From positions 248,001 to 312,000 of the forward strand of contig CBDBUX010000011.1 of NCBI GenBank assembly GCA_965212205.1: a DNA stretch of 64,000 nt. The letters run 5' to 3'. This DNA is from JAHEJJ01 sp965212205. Its GTDB lineage: Bacteria; Bacteroidota; Bacteroidia; Flavobacteriales; Flavobacteriaceae. Every line of letters begins with the position of its first letter. Within the stretch, counting starts at the first letter, position 1. The translations under genes were made by a program, and so were the position numbers. Below the pieces are notes generated by a model, which made no database searches, had not been told where the DNA came from, and worked only from the letters and a program-made list of their open reading frames with translations. Positions 15,501 through 24,008 of this stretch are shown one piece after another.

Positions 15501-18139
15501 CCTGAGTTTTCAGGAGGCAGATCAGAAGAGGTGCCTCCAATACTAGGACTGGCCAATCCACCAAAAGTGAAATAACCATTAGTTAATGGATCTCCGTGTT
15601 CCATATCGTCGAATACTACCTTGAGAATATCCGGGGCTTCAACACCAGTGCCCGACAGGGCTATGGAAAGTGAGGCTTCATCGGCGTCTGTACTCTCAAT
15701 GTCAAGTGATGCGGTGGTCGCTCCCAAGGTTACCGGTTCGAAGCGCAGTAATAAGCTGTGTTCGGCTCCGGGGCCAACCGTAAACGGTGCAGCTCCATTG
15801 GCAATAGTGTAGAGACCGGCATCGGCACCACTTATACTGGTAGCGCTGACCTCCAATTCTGTACAGCCTTCATTTTTGATAATAAATGACTTTGCTCCGC
15901 TACCTCCCACAGCGATATCTCCAAAATCGTGAGACTCAGGGTCTACACTAATTTCCGGACCCAGGGGCCCTTTGGTAAAAGACCAGTAATCGGTTCTTAG
16001 GGTTACATCGGCTCCAGAATTACTGATGACTGCGATGACTACGGTTAGAATTTTGGCATCTAATTGACCATTACCACCGGGCAGTACATTGTTATCGTCG
16101 GCAAATTCACTGAGAGGTATTGAGACCAGTTGCCAGCCGCCGCCACTAACAGCGCCGGGACCGGTGGGACTCACCACCAGGTTATACTGGAATTCATCAT
16201 CGGGGGTACCGTCATCATTTTCATCGTCCTGAAGATTGATCTCAAGTGTGTAATCCTGACCTGCATCGGGATTGATCCACATATTGAAATAGTCAGTCTG
16301 TGAAATGTCGACTGTATTATTTCGTCCGAATCCGCCAAAAAACCCTGGATTACCACCGGATCCCCATCCGGTTTGAAGGCTAAAAGCTCCACCGTTTCTT
16401 GGAGGCAGATCGCTGCTATTGGCATCGATACCTCCCCCTCCATTTCCATTAAAAGTGAACCAGCCGTTGCCGAACGGGTCGCCGTGCTCCATATCATCGA
16501 ACGTGACTTTCGTGCCGGAAGAGGGATCAGCCGGACTGATACAGATATTGTTGATATTAAATCCTGAGGCCAGTACTTCCAGGCGCATTACCTGAAGACC
16601 GGCATCTAAAGAAACATTTTCTTTTCCGACTTCGACCCAGGTCTGTGAACCTCCTGTCGCATCAAAACTTATCGGTCCTGTTTTGTCCTCACCATCAAAT
16701 AGGAGGCTGAAGGAACCACTATTGGAAGAGGATGCTACCCTTGCGAGGATATCATATTCCCCTGCTTCCTGAATATCTATTGAATATTCGAGCCATTCTC
16801 CGTTTACGGTAAAACTCAGGTTCTGGCCTCCGCCCACATCGGTAGTAGGTTCCAGATCCGGTCCTTCGTGGGAGCGGTAAAGATTCCCACTAACCTTACT
16901 GCCTTCATTGAGCGTATCATCGGTATCATTATAAGCTACTCCCTGTCCACCTGTGTCAAAATTCTCAACTTCCACGCAACCGGGAAAAACAGTAGCTACC
17001 ATAGGATAGGGGCCCTGAGCAGCACCACCGACCACTACATCCACGAAGTTTGAATAGTTTCTCTTACCGATGCCATCGGTAACCACGGCCCTGAGTCTGT
17101 AGGTGCCGGCCGCCGTACCAGTTACTGTAAATTCATGGGGAGCAGCGATAGTCTCACCCAATTTATAATCGCCCTGAAAATATTCCACCTTGGTAAGACC
17201 AAGCGGAGTTGTAGGGGTGGCGCTAATGGTAATGTTATCACCTGTATTAAAAACTGCATCATCGGCCGGACCGGTGATTGCTACAGTAGGCAGGTCCTGA
17301 TCCTCGTAAACACGTACGTAATCGATCACATATTCCTGTGGAAAAACGGTTGTTGCATCAGGATTTCCCGGAAGGTTTCCGCCAACTGCCAGGTTAAGTA
17401 ATAAGTGAAACGGTTGATCGAAAGGAGCAGGGTAATTCCCGCCGTTCGACCACCAGTTGTTTTGTGTGGCATAAAGGACATCATCAACATACCAGCGAAT
17501 CTCAGTGGGTTCCCATTCAATGGCAAAGACATGGAAATCATCATTAAAGTTACCGCTTGGCAGCGTATATTCTACAGAAGAAAAAACATTGCCTGGAAAA
17601 GGTTGTCCGAAATGGATCGTACCAAAGACTTCATCGGGTTTACTGCCGATATATTCCATAATATCGATCTCCCCGCTGGCGGCCCATCCGCCGTATTCAC
17701 CGGGTTGGGTGAAGAACATCCAGTATGCCGGCCATAAACCCTGGCCTATAGGCATTTTGGCGCGCATTTCCATACGGCCATAGGTAAAATCCTGTTTGTT
17801 TTCGGTTATGAGTCGGGATGAGGTATAATTATATCCCGAAAAGAATTCTTCTTTGGCGGTGATCGTCATTAAACCACCGGCTACTGTTGTATTTTCTTCA
17901 CGATAATATTGAAGTTCATTATTTCCCCATCCGGGAGGTAATCCTACGCTAGTTCCGTCTCCGATAAGGAAGGTCCAGTTATCAGTATTGACTTCGGTAC
18001 CGTCGAACTCGTCGGCAAATACCAGCTGGTAGTCCTGGGCTTTAGCCGGCTGTAGCAGACTAAAGCAGATCAGGAATACAATGCATCCAATGTAATGGAA
18101 TGAAAAATTTAAAAATTTTCCAGAGTAATTTTTTTTCAT
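12548..18139 (-). CDS. secreted multi-domain GH16 beta-glucanase (laminarinase-like) with T9SS sorting domain
   Basis: An 1863-aa exported enzyme. Signal peptide to about residue 34. GH16 catalytic domain at 36-278 with the nucleophile/acid motif GEIDIMEYIG near 153-162, plus NNELQYY and LWPAYWM, which are typical of laminarin-active GH16. An Ig-like domain (283-370) and a CBM6 carbohydrate-binding domain (387-537) follow. Four copies of a roughly 185-aa Gly/Asp-rich module begin FDDMEHG(D/N)P, at about 544, 844, 1148 and 1335. Two choice-of-anchor D-like Ig domains sit between modules 1-2 and 2-3. A two-copy repeat spans 1537-1770. A type IX secretion C-terminal domain (LRLFPNPAVSEVNV to the end) finishes it. 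Probably a surface-bound or secreted glucanase for algal polysaccharide. It stands alone, not in a SusCD locus. Confidence 0.93.
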   Translation of the reverse strand: MKKNYSGKFLNFSFHYIGCIVFLICFSLLQPAKAQDYQLVFADEFDGTEVNTDNWTFLIGDGTSVGLPPGWGNNELQYYREENTTVAGGLMTITAKEEFFSGYNYTSSRLITENKQDFTYGRMEMRAKMPIGQGLWPAYWMFFTQPGEYGGWAASGEIDIMEYIGSKPDEVFGTIHFGQPFPGNVFSSVEYTLPSGNFNDDFHVFAIEWEPTEIRWYVDDVLYATQNNWWSNGGNYPAPFDQPFHLLLNLAVGGNLPGNPDATTVFPQEYVIDYVRVYEDQDLPTVAITGPADDAVFNTGDNITISATPTTPLGLTKVEYFQGDYKLGETIAAPHEFTVTGTAAGTYRLRAVVTDGIGKRNYSNFVDVVVGGAAQGPYPMVATVFPGCVEVENFDTGGQGVAYNDTDDTLNEGSKVSGNLYRSHEGPDLEPTTDVGGGQNLSFTVNGEWLEYSIDIQEAGEYDILARVASSSNSGSFSLLFDGEDKTGPISFDATGGSQTWVEVGKENVSLDAGLQVMRLEVLASGFNINNICISPADPSSGTKVTFDDMEHGDPFGNGWFTFNGNGGGGIDANSSDLPPRNGGAFSLQTGWGSGGNPGFFGGFGRNNTVDISQTDYFNMWINPDAGQDYTLEINLQDDENDDGTPDDEFQYNLVVSPTGPGAVSGGGWQLVSIPLSEFADDNNVLPGGNGQLDAKILTVVIAVISNSGADVTLRTDYWSFTKGPLGPEISVDPESHDFGDIAVGGSGAKSFIIKNEGCTELEVSATSISGADAGLYTIANGAAPFTVGPGAEHSLLLRFEPVTLGATTASLDIESTDADEASLSIALSGTGVEAPDILKVVFDDMEHGDPLTNGYFTFGGLASPSIGGTSSDLPPENSGVFALEASLSSGGDPGFFGGFGRTFPVDLSEMTHFNFWINPDADQDYLIEIQLQDDDNGDDEVPFGSPDDDEWQFNFTVSSSGNAISGGGWQLISLPLNDFFDDGTFFGGNGILDPISVDNGGNGRLINVIFGLISNTGADITFRTDLWCFSKGPLGVTDPEIGVSPNPYNYGLLIPGSSAQQEFEVANLGGAPLEVSSVSITGADAGDFTIVSGGDPFTVGIGESANILVGFSPSSIGAKSAVLQIASNDPNQAVLDVLLSGEGSDSNKVVFDDMEHGNPFANGWFSFNGNGGGGLDPNTTDLPPTDGGVFSIQTGWGGGGNPGFYGGFGRTNPVDIPEMTHFNFWINPNAGQDYTLELNLQDDDNGDGNPDDEFQYNLVVSPTGPGAVSGGGWQLVSIPLADFFDDNSFLNGGNGVLDERIINVVIAVISNSGADVNFRTDFWCFSEGPVKAKLVFDDMEHGNPAGNDWFTFNGNGGGGIDPNFNDLPPLNGGDASLQTGWGSGGNPGFFGGFGRTNRVQIADMTHFNMWINPDAGQDYILEINLQEDDDGDDEFPFPAPNDDEWQYNLAISPAGTEVISGGGWQLVSIPFADFFDDNSIHGGNGIFDPVPVGSGGNGQLISIVIAVISNSGADVTFRTDFWCFSNGPLNAINQPGELAVTEFVLVDADSNEDIMSIASGDQIDLNNLPTQNLNIRAEATADVESVQLELSGMMTATRKENVAPYALFGDSNGNYNGSEFPQGSYALKATPYSENNLGGTEGISRTIGFTIVSSAEIAVTDFVLVDADTNADIMALVDGSVVEISQLPTTNLNIRANATEAVESVQLALSGTNSSSRKENAAPYALFGDSNGNYNAGALPAGGYSLSATPYSENNLGGSAGNTLTINFMFSTGDNTSALRLFPNPAVSEVNVGVSESKSEIEKYSIQVHDVQGRLIRSYDEVEISKNGEFMIPTNTFTQGIYFMTINGNKGTVERKTFVVNR
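12828..13530 (-). repeat. two-copy protein repeat (about 117 aa each) in GH16 protein
   Basis: Two tandem units, about 13180-13530 and 12828-13175, begin AVT(E/D)FVLVDAD and share YALFGDSNGNYN and SENNLGG. They sit just before the T9SS sorting domain and are probably Ig-like spacer domains. Confidence 0.75.
13536..16508 (-). repeat. four copies of FDDMEHG module in GH16 protein
   Basis: Units at about 15960-16508, 15020-15620, 14140-14694 and 13536-14134. Each opens with FDDMEHG, holds GGNPGF(F/Y)GGFGR or a close variant, an Asp-rich loop (DDDNGDD type), SGGGWQL(V/I)S(I/L)P and ends near RTD(F/Y/L)W(C/S)F. The Asp-rich loops look like calcium sites and the jelly-roll-like strand pattern suggests carbohydrate binding. 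I do not recognise the module as a named CBM. Confidence 0.8.
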
Positions 18140-18541
18140 AATGAGGGGTTTTGGCAGTATTCATATTAGTGTTAAACAATAAAATATTTTCCATCAAGAG
18201 ATGATTTATAAAGATCTCTTGATGAATATTTTCAATCTATTTAAAAATAAAAGCTAGGTTGTTGGCGCTTGGAGAATGCAATCTGGTCCCAATATAACAA
18301 ATTATTGAGAACTAGAGGCAAAGTTGATAATAATATGGTTATTCACAGCAATGTTAAGCCTGACTGCGATCTAAACGGGGGAGAGTCTCCATTCGAACGG
18401 ACTGGCTAGTTTTCCATCGTTGTCCTTTGGACATTTTTTACAACCATTAGGACATGATTTGAAGGGTTTCGTCCCGTTTTGCATTTACATTGACTCCTTT
18501 TGACATAAATTTTTATCATCATTAATTTAAAACAACCAACA
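18140..18541. other. intergenic region between divergent GH16 and 234-aa genes
   Basis: No gene in 402 nt. It holds an inverted repeat at 18192-18224 in the GH16 leader, and TTTTGACAT at about 18496-18504 some 40 nt before the downstream ATG, which may be part of that gene's promoter. The remainder is AT-rich without a recognisable signal. Confidence 0.5.
18192..18224 (-). promoter_or_regulatory. 11-bp perfect inverted repeat upstream of GH16 gene
   Basis: CATCAAGAGAT (18192-18202) and its exact complement ATCTCTTGATG (18214-18224), separated by 11 nt. An AAAATAT/ATATTTT pair extends the arms outside a small mismatch. It lies 52 nt before the GH16 start codon, where it could be an operator or a leader-RNA hairpin. 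Confidence 0.5.
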
Positions 18542-19246
18542 ATGAAGAAAGTATTTTTTGGCTTACTCGTATTTATGGCTTGTTCGATAAGTGCTCAGGA
18601 GCTCTATTGGACAAATTACCATGTTGTGGTGGAACCACAGAACGTAGATATGTTCTACAAATTATTGGATGATTATTTTACTGCCAACAAACCGGAGGGT
18701 GTAACGGTGACCCTGTATGAAAATCACTTCAATGACGCTGGAAACAATTTTACTCACTCGATTGGTTTTTCAGGATCATTAGATGCCATGGGTGATATGT
18801 ATGCCAGGGATGGAGGAGCGGCCTGGAAATTATTATTGGTACAATTAAATCAGCATATCAAAGATGGGCACGCAGCACGTATGGGCACGCGCAAGACGCA
18901 TAATGGCGATCTTAATGAAGACTACCCCGTACAAAAATACTTTATAGTACATGTAGATGATGGTGAAACCTGGGAAAAAGCCTATAATAAGTATGCCAGT
19001 GCAAATATCCCTGCAGGCATGCTGAATATGATGGGAAATTTTACCGCAGGGGTCTCTCCCAAGGGTGAAAACCGCTGGGTATTAAATGGGTTTAAAGACT
19101 TTAAGAGTGCCATAGGAGGTGCCAATGCAATGCGCACCGATGCCGAGAGGGCTGCAAATGCCAAAGCCTGGAAGGAGTTTTTAGACACCAATGGCGAATC
19201 ACATTTGGTACGTTCAGGCTTAAGGGTGCGTATGGGGCAATGGTAG
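18542..19246 (+). CDS. secreted 234-aa protein, function unknown
   Basis: Signal peptide at residues 1-18 (MKKVFFGLLVFMACSISAQ). The mature protein has two similar halves: YWTNYHVVVEPQNVDMFYKLLDDYF and VQKYFIVHVDDGETWEKAYNKYA. Each is followed by strand-turn-helix patterns like those of dimeric alpha/beta-barrel (ferredoxin-like) domains. I cannot assign a function. It is divergent from the GH16 gene and ends before a strong terminator. The ATG at 18542 is the only start that gives a full signal peptide. Confidence 0.82.
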   Translation: MKKVFFGLLVFMACSISAQELYWTNYHVVVEPQNVDMFYKLLDDYFTANKPEGVTVTLYENHFNDAGNNFTHSIGFSGSLDAMGDMYARDGGAAWKLLLVQLNQHIKDGHAARMGTRKTHNGDLNEDYPVQKYFIVHVDDGETWEKAYNKYASANIPAGMLNMMGNFTAGVSPKGENRWVLNGFKDFKSAIGGANAMRTDAERAANAKAWKEFLDTNGESHLVRSGLRVRMGQW

Positions 19247-19289
19247 TCTTGCTGTTCCATTATTATTAAAACTGTCTAACAATAAGAGT

Positions 19290-19315
19290 AAAAAGCCATC
19301 GAAAGGTGGCTTTTT
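19290..19315. terminator. bidirectional Rho-independent terminator
   Basis: Arms AAAAAGCCATC and GGTGGCTTTTT (one G-T pair, 11 bp) with loop GAAA. It terminates the 234-aa gene on the plus strand and can serve the minus-strand transcript that carries the adjacent structured repeat. Confidence 0.85.
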
Positions 19316-19317
19316 AC

Positions 19318-19408
19318 GTAGAGCAGGTGAGAATACCTTCGGTGTTCTCCATTGGTTCCTGTACTGTAAATCCAACTTTTGTCTTTTTAAGACAGGCGCA
19401 TTGTAAAA
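19318..19408 (-). repeat. structured intergenic repeat, copy A
   Basis: Aligns with copies at 28751 and 29286. It contains a 9-bp hairpin GAGAATACC-TTC-GGTGTTCTC (19329-19349) and a second hairpin GTCTT-TTT-AAGAC (19381-19393), and ends with a shared GACAGGCGCATT. On the minus strand it directly precedes a terminator. Confidence 0.6.
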
Positions 19409-19510
19409 TGTCTAGTGCTCATATCTAGTATGGAGTGAGATAATGTGTTAAATTTCGATTAGTCTGAGCGAGACCAACCATGGAAATTTGCTTTGGTATA
19501 CTGAAATCCC

Positions 19511-19795
19511 TTAATCATCATAACTTATCCTATCCCGAATCCCCCCACTGGCCCGGTGAATAATGACATCGGCCTTGTGTTTTCGGGCTAAGCTTTTGGC
19601 CTTGCGGATGGCCGTGCTCTGTTTTCGGTGTTTACTGGTAATGCGCTTGTTGCCTTCCCGACGCACTGCCCAGCCTTCCTTATACGGAACCACATGCTGG
19701 TGCCAGGTTCGGCCGCGTTTGCTTTGGCGGGAACTGTCAAAAAATAGCTCAACGAGCTCTATAAGGGCTTGTATCCAGGATTTGCCTTTTGACAT
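19511..19795 (-). CDS. DUF2188 domain-containing protein
   Basis: A 94-aa basic protein. The C-terminal 60 residues match DUF2188: HVVPYKEGWAVRREGNKR, then STAIRKAKSLARKHKADVIIH and a final GGIRDRISY, a short strand-strand-helix-strand fold. The N-terminal 30 residues are helical with no signal peptide. Cellular role unknown. It stands alone; its transcript on the minus strand would run into structured repeat copy A and the terminator at 19290-19315. Confidence 0.85.
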   Translation of the reverse strand: MSKGKSWIQALIELVELFFDSSRQSKRGRTWHQHVVPYKEGWAVRREGNKRITSKHRKQSTAIRKAKSLARKHKADVIIHRASGGIRDRISYDD

Positions 19796-19969
19796 ATTTT
19801 GTTATTGCTTGGTTCGAAGGTAAGAGTATTCGATGGCATTCCGGCCATGAAAAATCATCCGTTTCTTCCATTACAAATCGAGTTTAAGGACTGTTTAATG
19901 CAGATCAATGCCGTTGGATTTCTCTATTGAGAACACCTGAAAATTAAAAAATTAGAGTCTAAACTCACG

Positions 19970-22900
19970 TTATTTAACCAAAGGATATCTTTTTATCAGA
20001 AAATATACCAAAATCAGAACAACCAACACCCCAATCAACCAATATACCCAATTACCTGATCGATTAAATTCAATGGCAGCCGTATCACCCATTAGCACCA
20101 GGCCGGCCCAGTATTGGGGTGCTATGGTACGTCCTTCCGCGCTTGCAATATAGTCCAGCTTGGATTTTCTCAAGGCCTCATCCTTCGACAGGCCATCCGA
20201 CATGTAGTTATAAAAGGACCTGATGATCACTGAACTGGATTGTTCGTCTATTTTCCATAAACTGGTCAACATACTTTCACTACCAGCATAATTGAAGGCA
20301 TGAGCCAGTGAGATCATTCCCTCTCCGGCCTGGTATGTCGGTTTTCCGGTTTCGCAGGCCGTTAGAATAGCCAAATTGGAACTGAGGTTCTGGTTGTAGA
20401 TCTCATAGGTAAATAAATAGTTATCATTGGCCTGAGTAGATCCTGAGGGATTCTTGGCAAATACCAAGCGGGAAAGTTCCGGGCTCACATTGTTGTTCTC
20501 AGCGTGGGTTCCGATATGAATGATCTTATGTTCCTTAGCGGAGTTTTCAAAAACCTGTTTGGAAGCATTTTCATTTAAAAATGAACGACCTTCAAAGCGT
20601 TTTGTGAAATGTTTGGCTAACTCCAGGGTAAATGGTTGAGGTAGCAGGGTAAGATATGTCTTATCGAGATCTACGGAATCCGTTATTGCTAACTGGTATT
20701 CCCGTTTCATCTTACCATTGAATTCCGGAACGAAAGCAACAAAATTCTTACTGTAATCAACTCTTTTTCGGGCCTCGTCGAAAAGTAGAAGACTGTAATT
20801 ATAGGAAATACTATGGCTAGCTAAAAGGCTGTTTTCGCTTAGTTCTTCATAAGATTCGATTTTTGTTGGGGTCAACATCTCAAAACTCAGATTAAAGAGT
20901 TTTCCGTCTGGAATTATTATTACTTTTTCACTGTTAACGAAGGCCTCTAAGGGTTTCCAAAGTTGCAGATATAGTTCATGGAGAAGGTTTTTCGTTTCTT
21001 TTAAATCGGTCCATGTTATGCCTAGTTTGTCAACATGGTCATAGACAGTTTCGTATTGCAGAGGAACCATTCTTAAATTTGTTGTATCGATAACAAAAGC
21101 GAACAAGTCTCTATCGATGAACATATAGCGAACCACCGTGGTGTTTTCTGCAATATTACTTTGAAGATTATCTAAGGGTTCCTCCACTGTGGCATACCGC
21201 ATTTTATAGTATCTGGGATGTGAAATTTTTAAACTATCTAAAAAATCATTCCAGCTACTCGTTGCCTCGAAGAAATTCTTCATCGGGTTTGGATTGTTCG
21301 AGGCTTCGGTGAGGGTAACACTTATTTGATCTTTAAGCAGCTTCTCACGCTTCAACACAGATTGCGGCAGGTCAGCAAATTCGATATTTTTTTTTATATC
21401 CAGTCTGGAGCGGATTCTGCTGTAGATGCTCGATTCGTGGATAGAAAGTATATCGGCTAAGTAATCCTTCTGATTGGTAAGATTATATAGATCCAGGCGG
21501 ATCTTTTTGGCAAAATTGAATAATTCCGAATTCTCCGAGATCATAACATTTATATCCTCAAATGAGGATATAATCGACCGCCGTTGCTCTAGAATACCTA
21601 TTCCGTTTTCTATTTCGGTAAGGAGATTTTTTAAGAATTCTTCGTCCTTGTTGTCACTAAGTTCGTATTGTGAGCGGGCTCGTATTAATATGGCCTTGGG
21701 TTTTCTGGAATCAATCTGTATGGAGTCCACAATTGAGTTCGTACCTCGGGCCATATCCAGAGACATGGATAATCCTTCATCACAAAACTTAAGTGACTCA
21801 TCATAATTTTCAGACAGGTAATGTACTTCCGCCATATTCACCACATGATGAAATTCCTGGATGGTGTTCTTAAAAGAACTGTTTTTCACATAATCATAGG
21901 CTTCTTTAGCCATTCTAAGTGCTTTTTCTGGCTTCCCTATCTTAGCATAAAACAGGGAAATTTCTATAAACTCATCTAAATAATCTTTGGTATACTGTCC
22001 CTGCAGGCTCTTTTTGTAAAGGGCTTCACTTTCGTCATATAATTTCTCCGCATTAACTGGATCGCCGAGTTCGTCATATACGGAAGCCCTGGAAACCAAA
22101 GCAACTGCATGCCAGTAGAATTGTGAATGCGGATCTTTCCGGATCATTTCCAGCGCCTTGTCGAGGTATTCCCCTGCCTGTTTATAATCCTTCAGGCCCA
22201 TTTTGGCTTCTCCGAGTATGATAAGAGAGATCATGATTTTAGGGTCGTCAGCTTCCAAAAAACTTTTTCTTTTCGAGATAGGAATAAGTAATCAGTTCAT
22301 CCGCTTTTTTGTACTCCCCGATACTATGGTAAAATGCTCCGAGATTGTCTATATAGCTCATTTTTAGTTTCTGAGCTCTTAGTCTTCTGGACTCATCATC
22401 GGGTGCTTCCAAATACTTTTGAATATCCGAGATCGCCTGCCTATCCACATCAATGGCTTCTTCCACATTACCAGTGGCCTGCAATAAAACGGCGATATTA
22501 CTTTGTACTATTGAAGGTCTGTAATAACTGTTCAATGGGTTTTGATCCATTTTTTGCAAAGCTTCCAACGCTCCCCTGTAGTAATACATGGCACTATCAA
22601 GTTTTGCAGAATGCCACATCATACCTCCAACAGCATTGTAGATAGAGTATAGGCCCTCATAGTCTTTACCGGGATTTGCTTTTCGCAGTTTTAGGGCTGT
22701 AAGATGATGCTTTTTAGCCAGGGCAATATTCCCAATGTCTTTGGCGCGTATACCGAGCTGATGCTCAATGGATTCAATATCTGCTTTTTGTTTGTTGGGG
22801 ATCTGATAGGCATATTCCAGGGATTCCTGGGTGATTTCATAAGCTTTTTCCGGCTCCCCTGCATCGTCGTATAGCCAGGCAAGTTCAAGGAGGGCCTCCT

Positions 22901-23231
22901 TTGTGATATACGCATCGCTATGTTCTTTTATTTCCGCAACAAGGAATTTTGCTTTGTCAATTGCTAAGGATTTGTTGTTATTCGCCAACTTAAAACTACC
23001 CACATAGCTTATATAATGTACCAGGGTATCGTACTGGCGTTCCGACCTGAATGCCGAAAGCTGCTGTTCCAGCTCGGCACGGGCTTGTTCATAATGACCT
23101 TCATTGATCAGCTTCTCAATATATTCAGGTCCGGTCAATCTATTGCTCTGAGCCGGTAGCGTCAAGGAAAAGAGTAGGGTAGAAATTAGAAGCAATAGAG
23201 ACCGATAAGACAGTGAAAATATCCCTACCAT
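19970..23231 (-). pseudogene. TPR-CHAT protein (caspase-like), split by homopolymer frameshift
   Basis: Two frames make one protein. The upstream part (22248-23231, 327 aa) has a signal peptide (to about residue 28) and TPR helices, and ends KKKFFGS. The downstream part (19970-22258, 762 aa) resumes with EADDPKIM, more TPRs and a C-terminal CHAT protease domain. The catalytic dyad His (IHIGTHA, codon 20504-20506) and Cys (LTACETG, codon 20354-20356) are present. A transmembrane helix and a basic tail finish it. Removing one base from the run of six A at 22257-22262 joins the frames as KKKFLEADDPK, giving about 1086 aa. It lies 3 nt after the anti-sigma gene. It may be a real break, slippage, or an assembly error. 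Confidence 0.85.
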
Positions 23232-23234
23232 ATT

Positions 23235-24008
23235 CTATTGTTTTATCTCCGATAAAATAAGCGCTGCCTTTTTATGATCGCTTTTATCCAGGTTGTATTT
23301 TGCAGCCTCTACATTTCCGGCCTTCAATTGAGCTAAACCCAGATAATAAAAAGCATCATCTATAAAATAGCTGTTGCTTTGCTGACAAACTTTACTGAGC
23401 AGATCGATGGCCAAATCTTCATTGTTACTGGCCAAATGTGCGACACCCAAAAAGTAGTTGAGTGTATCATTTTCGGGTTTCTGTTCAAGAAGCGTATTCC
23501 ACTGCGAAATAGCCAGACTGTATTTCGCTTGTTTATAACTTACCATTGCTTCGTAGAACTCGTAATTGGAATTGCTGCTCATAGTAGTCGGTAAGCCGGG
23601 GTCCGGAATAAAATACTCGTTAAAAAACTCCTGATTCGGATCTTTCGAAGTTGAGTACCAAAAGCCTGTAATGCCTATCAAAAGGGCGACAGAAGCCGCC
23701 ATGACATATTTTTTAAAATTTAAATGTCTAAGCCTGGATGCTTTGGGTTTAGCATGTGAATCATTATCTATTTCCTGATGAAAACGGTTCAGTTTTTCCT
23801 TAGTAACAGCAGCTTCCACACCATGTATAAGCGATTTAACTTCTTCCAGCTGTTTTTTTAAAGTAACGCTTTCCTCTAGTTCTTCTTCAAATGAGGTACG
23901 TTCTTTGCTGTCCATCGTATCATCCAGAAAACGCTCGATAGTCTCAAATAATTCTTGCGATATTTTGTTGTTATCTTCCAGTAGTTTTAGATTTAATTCG
24001 TAGTCAAT
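23235..24008 (-). CDS. membrane anti-sigma-like protein with TPRs
   Basis: Cytoplasmic helical N-terminus, one transmembrane helix (KKYVMAASVALLIGITGFW), then a periplasmic TPR domain. The first ATG is at 23915, but the frame upstream reads DYELNLKLLEDNNKISQELFETIERFLDD directly into MDSKERTSFEEEL, which looks like the missing half of the sigma-binding N-terminus. No ATG, GTG or TTG exists there. The likely start is ATT at 24006-24008, overlapping the sigma gene by 16 nt, so translation would be coupled. If only the ATG is used, the product is 226 aa. It is placed between the ECF sigma gene and the CHAT gene, fitting a membrane signal relay. The start is the uncertain point. Confidence 0.78.
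   Translation of the reverse strand: MDYELNLKLLEDNNKISQELFETIERFLDDTMDSKERTSFEEELEESVTLKKQLEEVKSLIHGVEAAVTKEKLNRFHQEIDNDSHAKPKASRLRHLNFKKYVMAASVALLIGITGFWYSTSKDPNQEFFNEYFIPDPGLPTTMSSNSNYEFYEAMVSYKQAKYSLAISQWNTLLEQKPENDTLNYFLGVAHLASNNEDLAIDLLSKVCQQSNSYFIDDAFYYLGLAQLKAGNVEAAKYNLDKSDHKKAALILSEIKQ

Noticed and set aside
12548..18139. DNA repeats in this gene as a CRISPR-like or satellite array
   Set aside because: The repetition follows protein modules in one frame with third-position changes, and units are about 550 bp.
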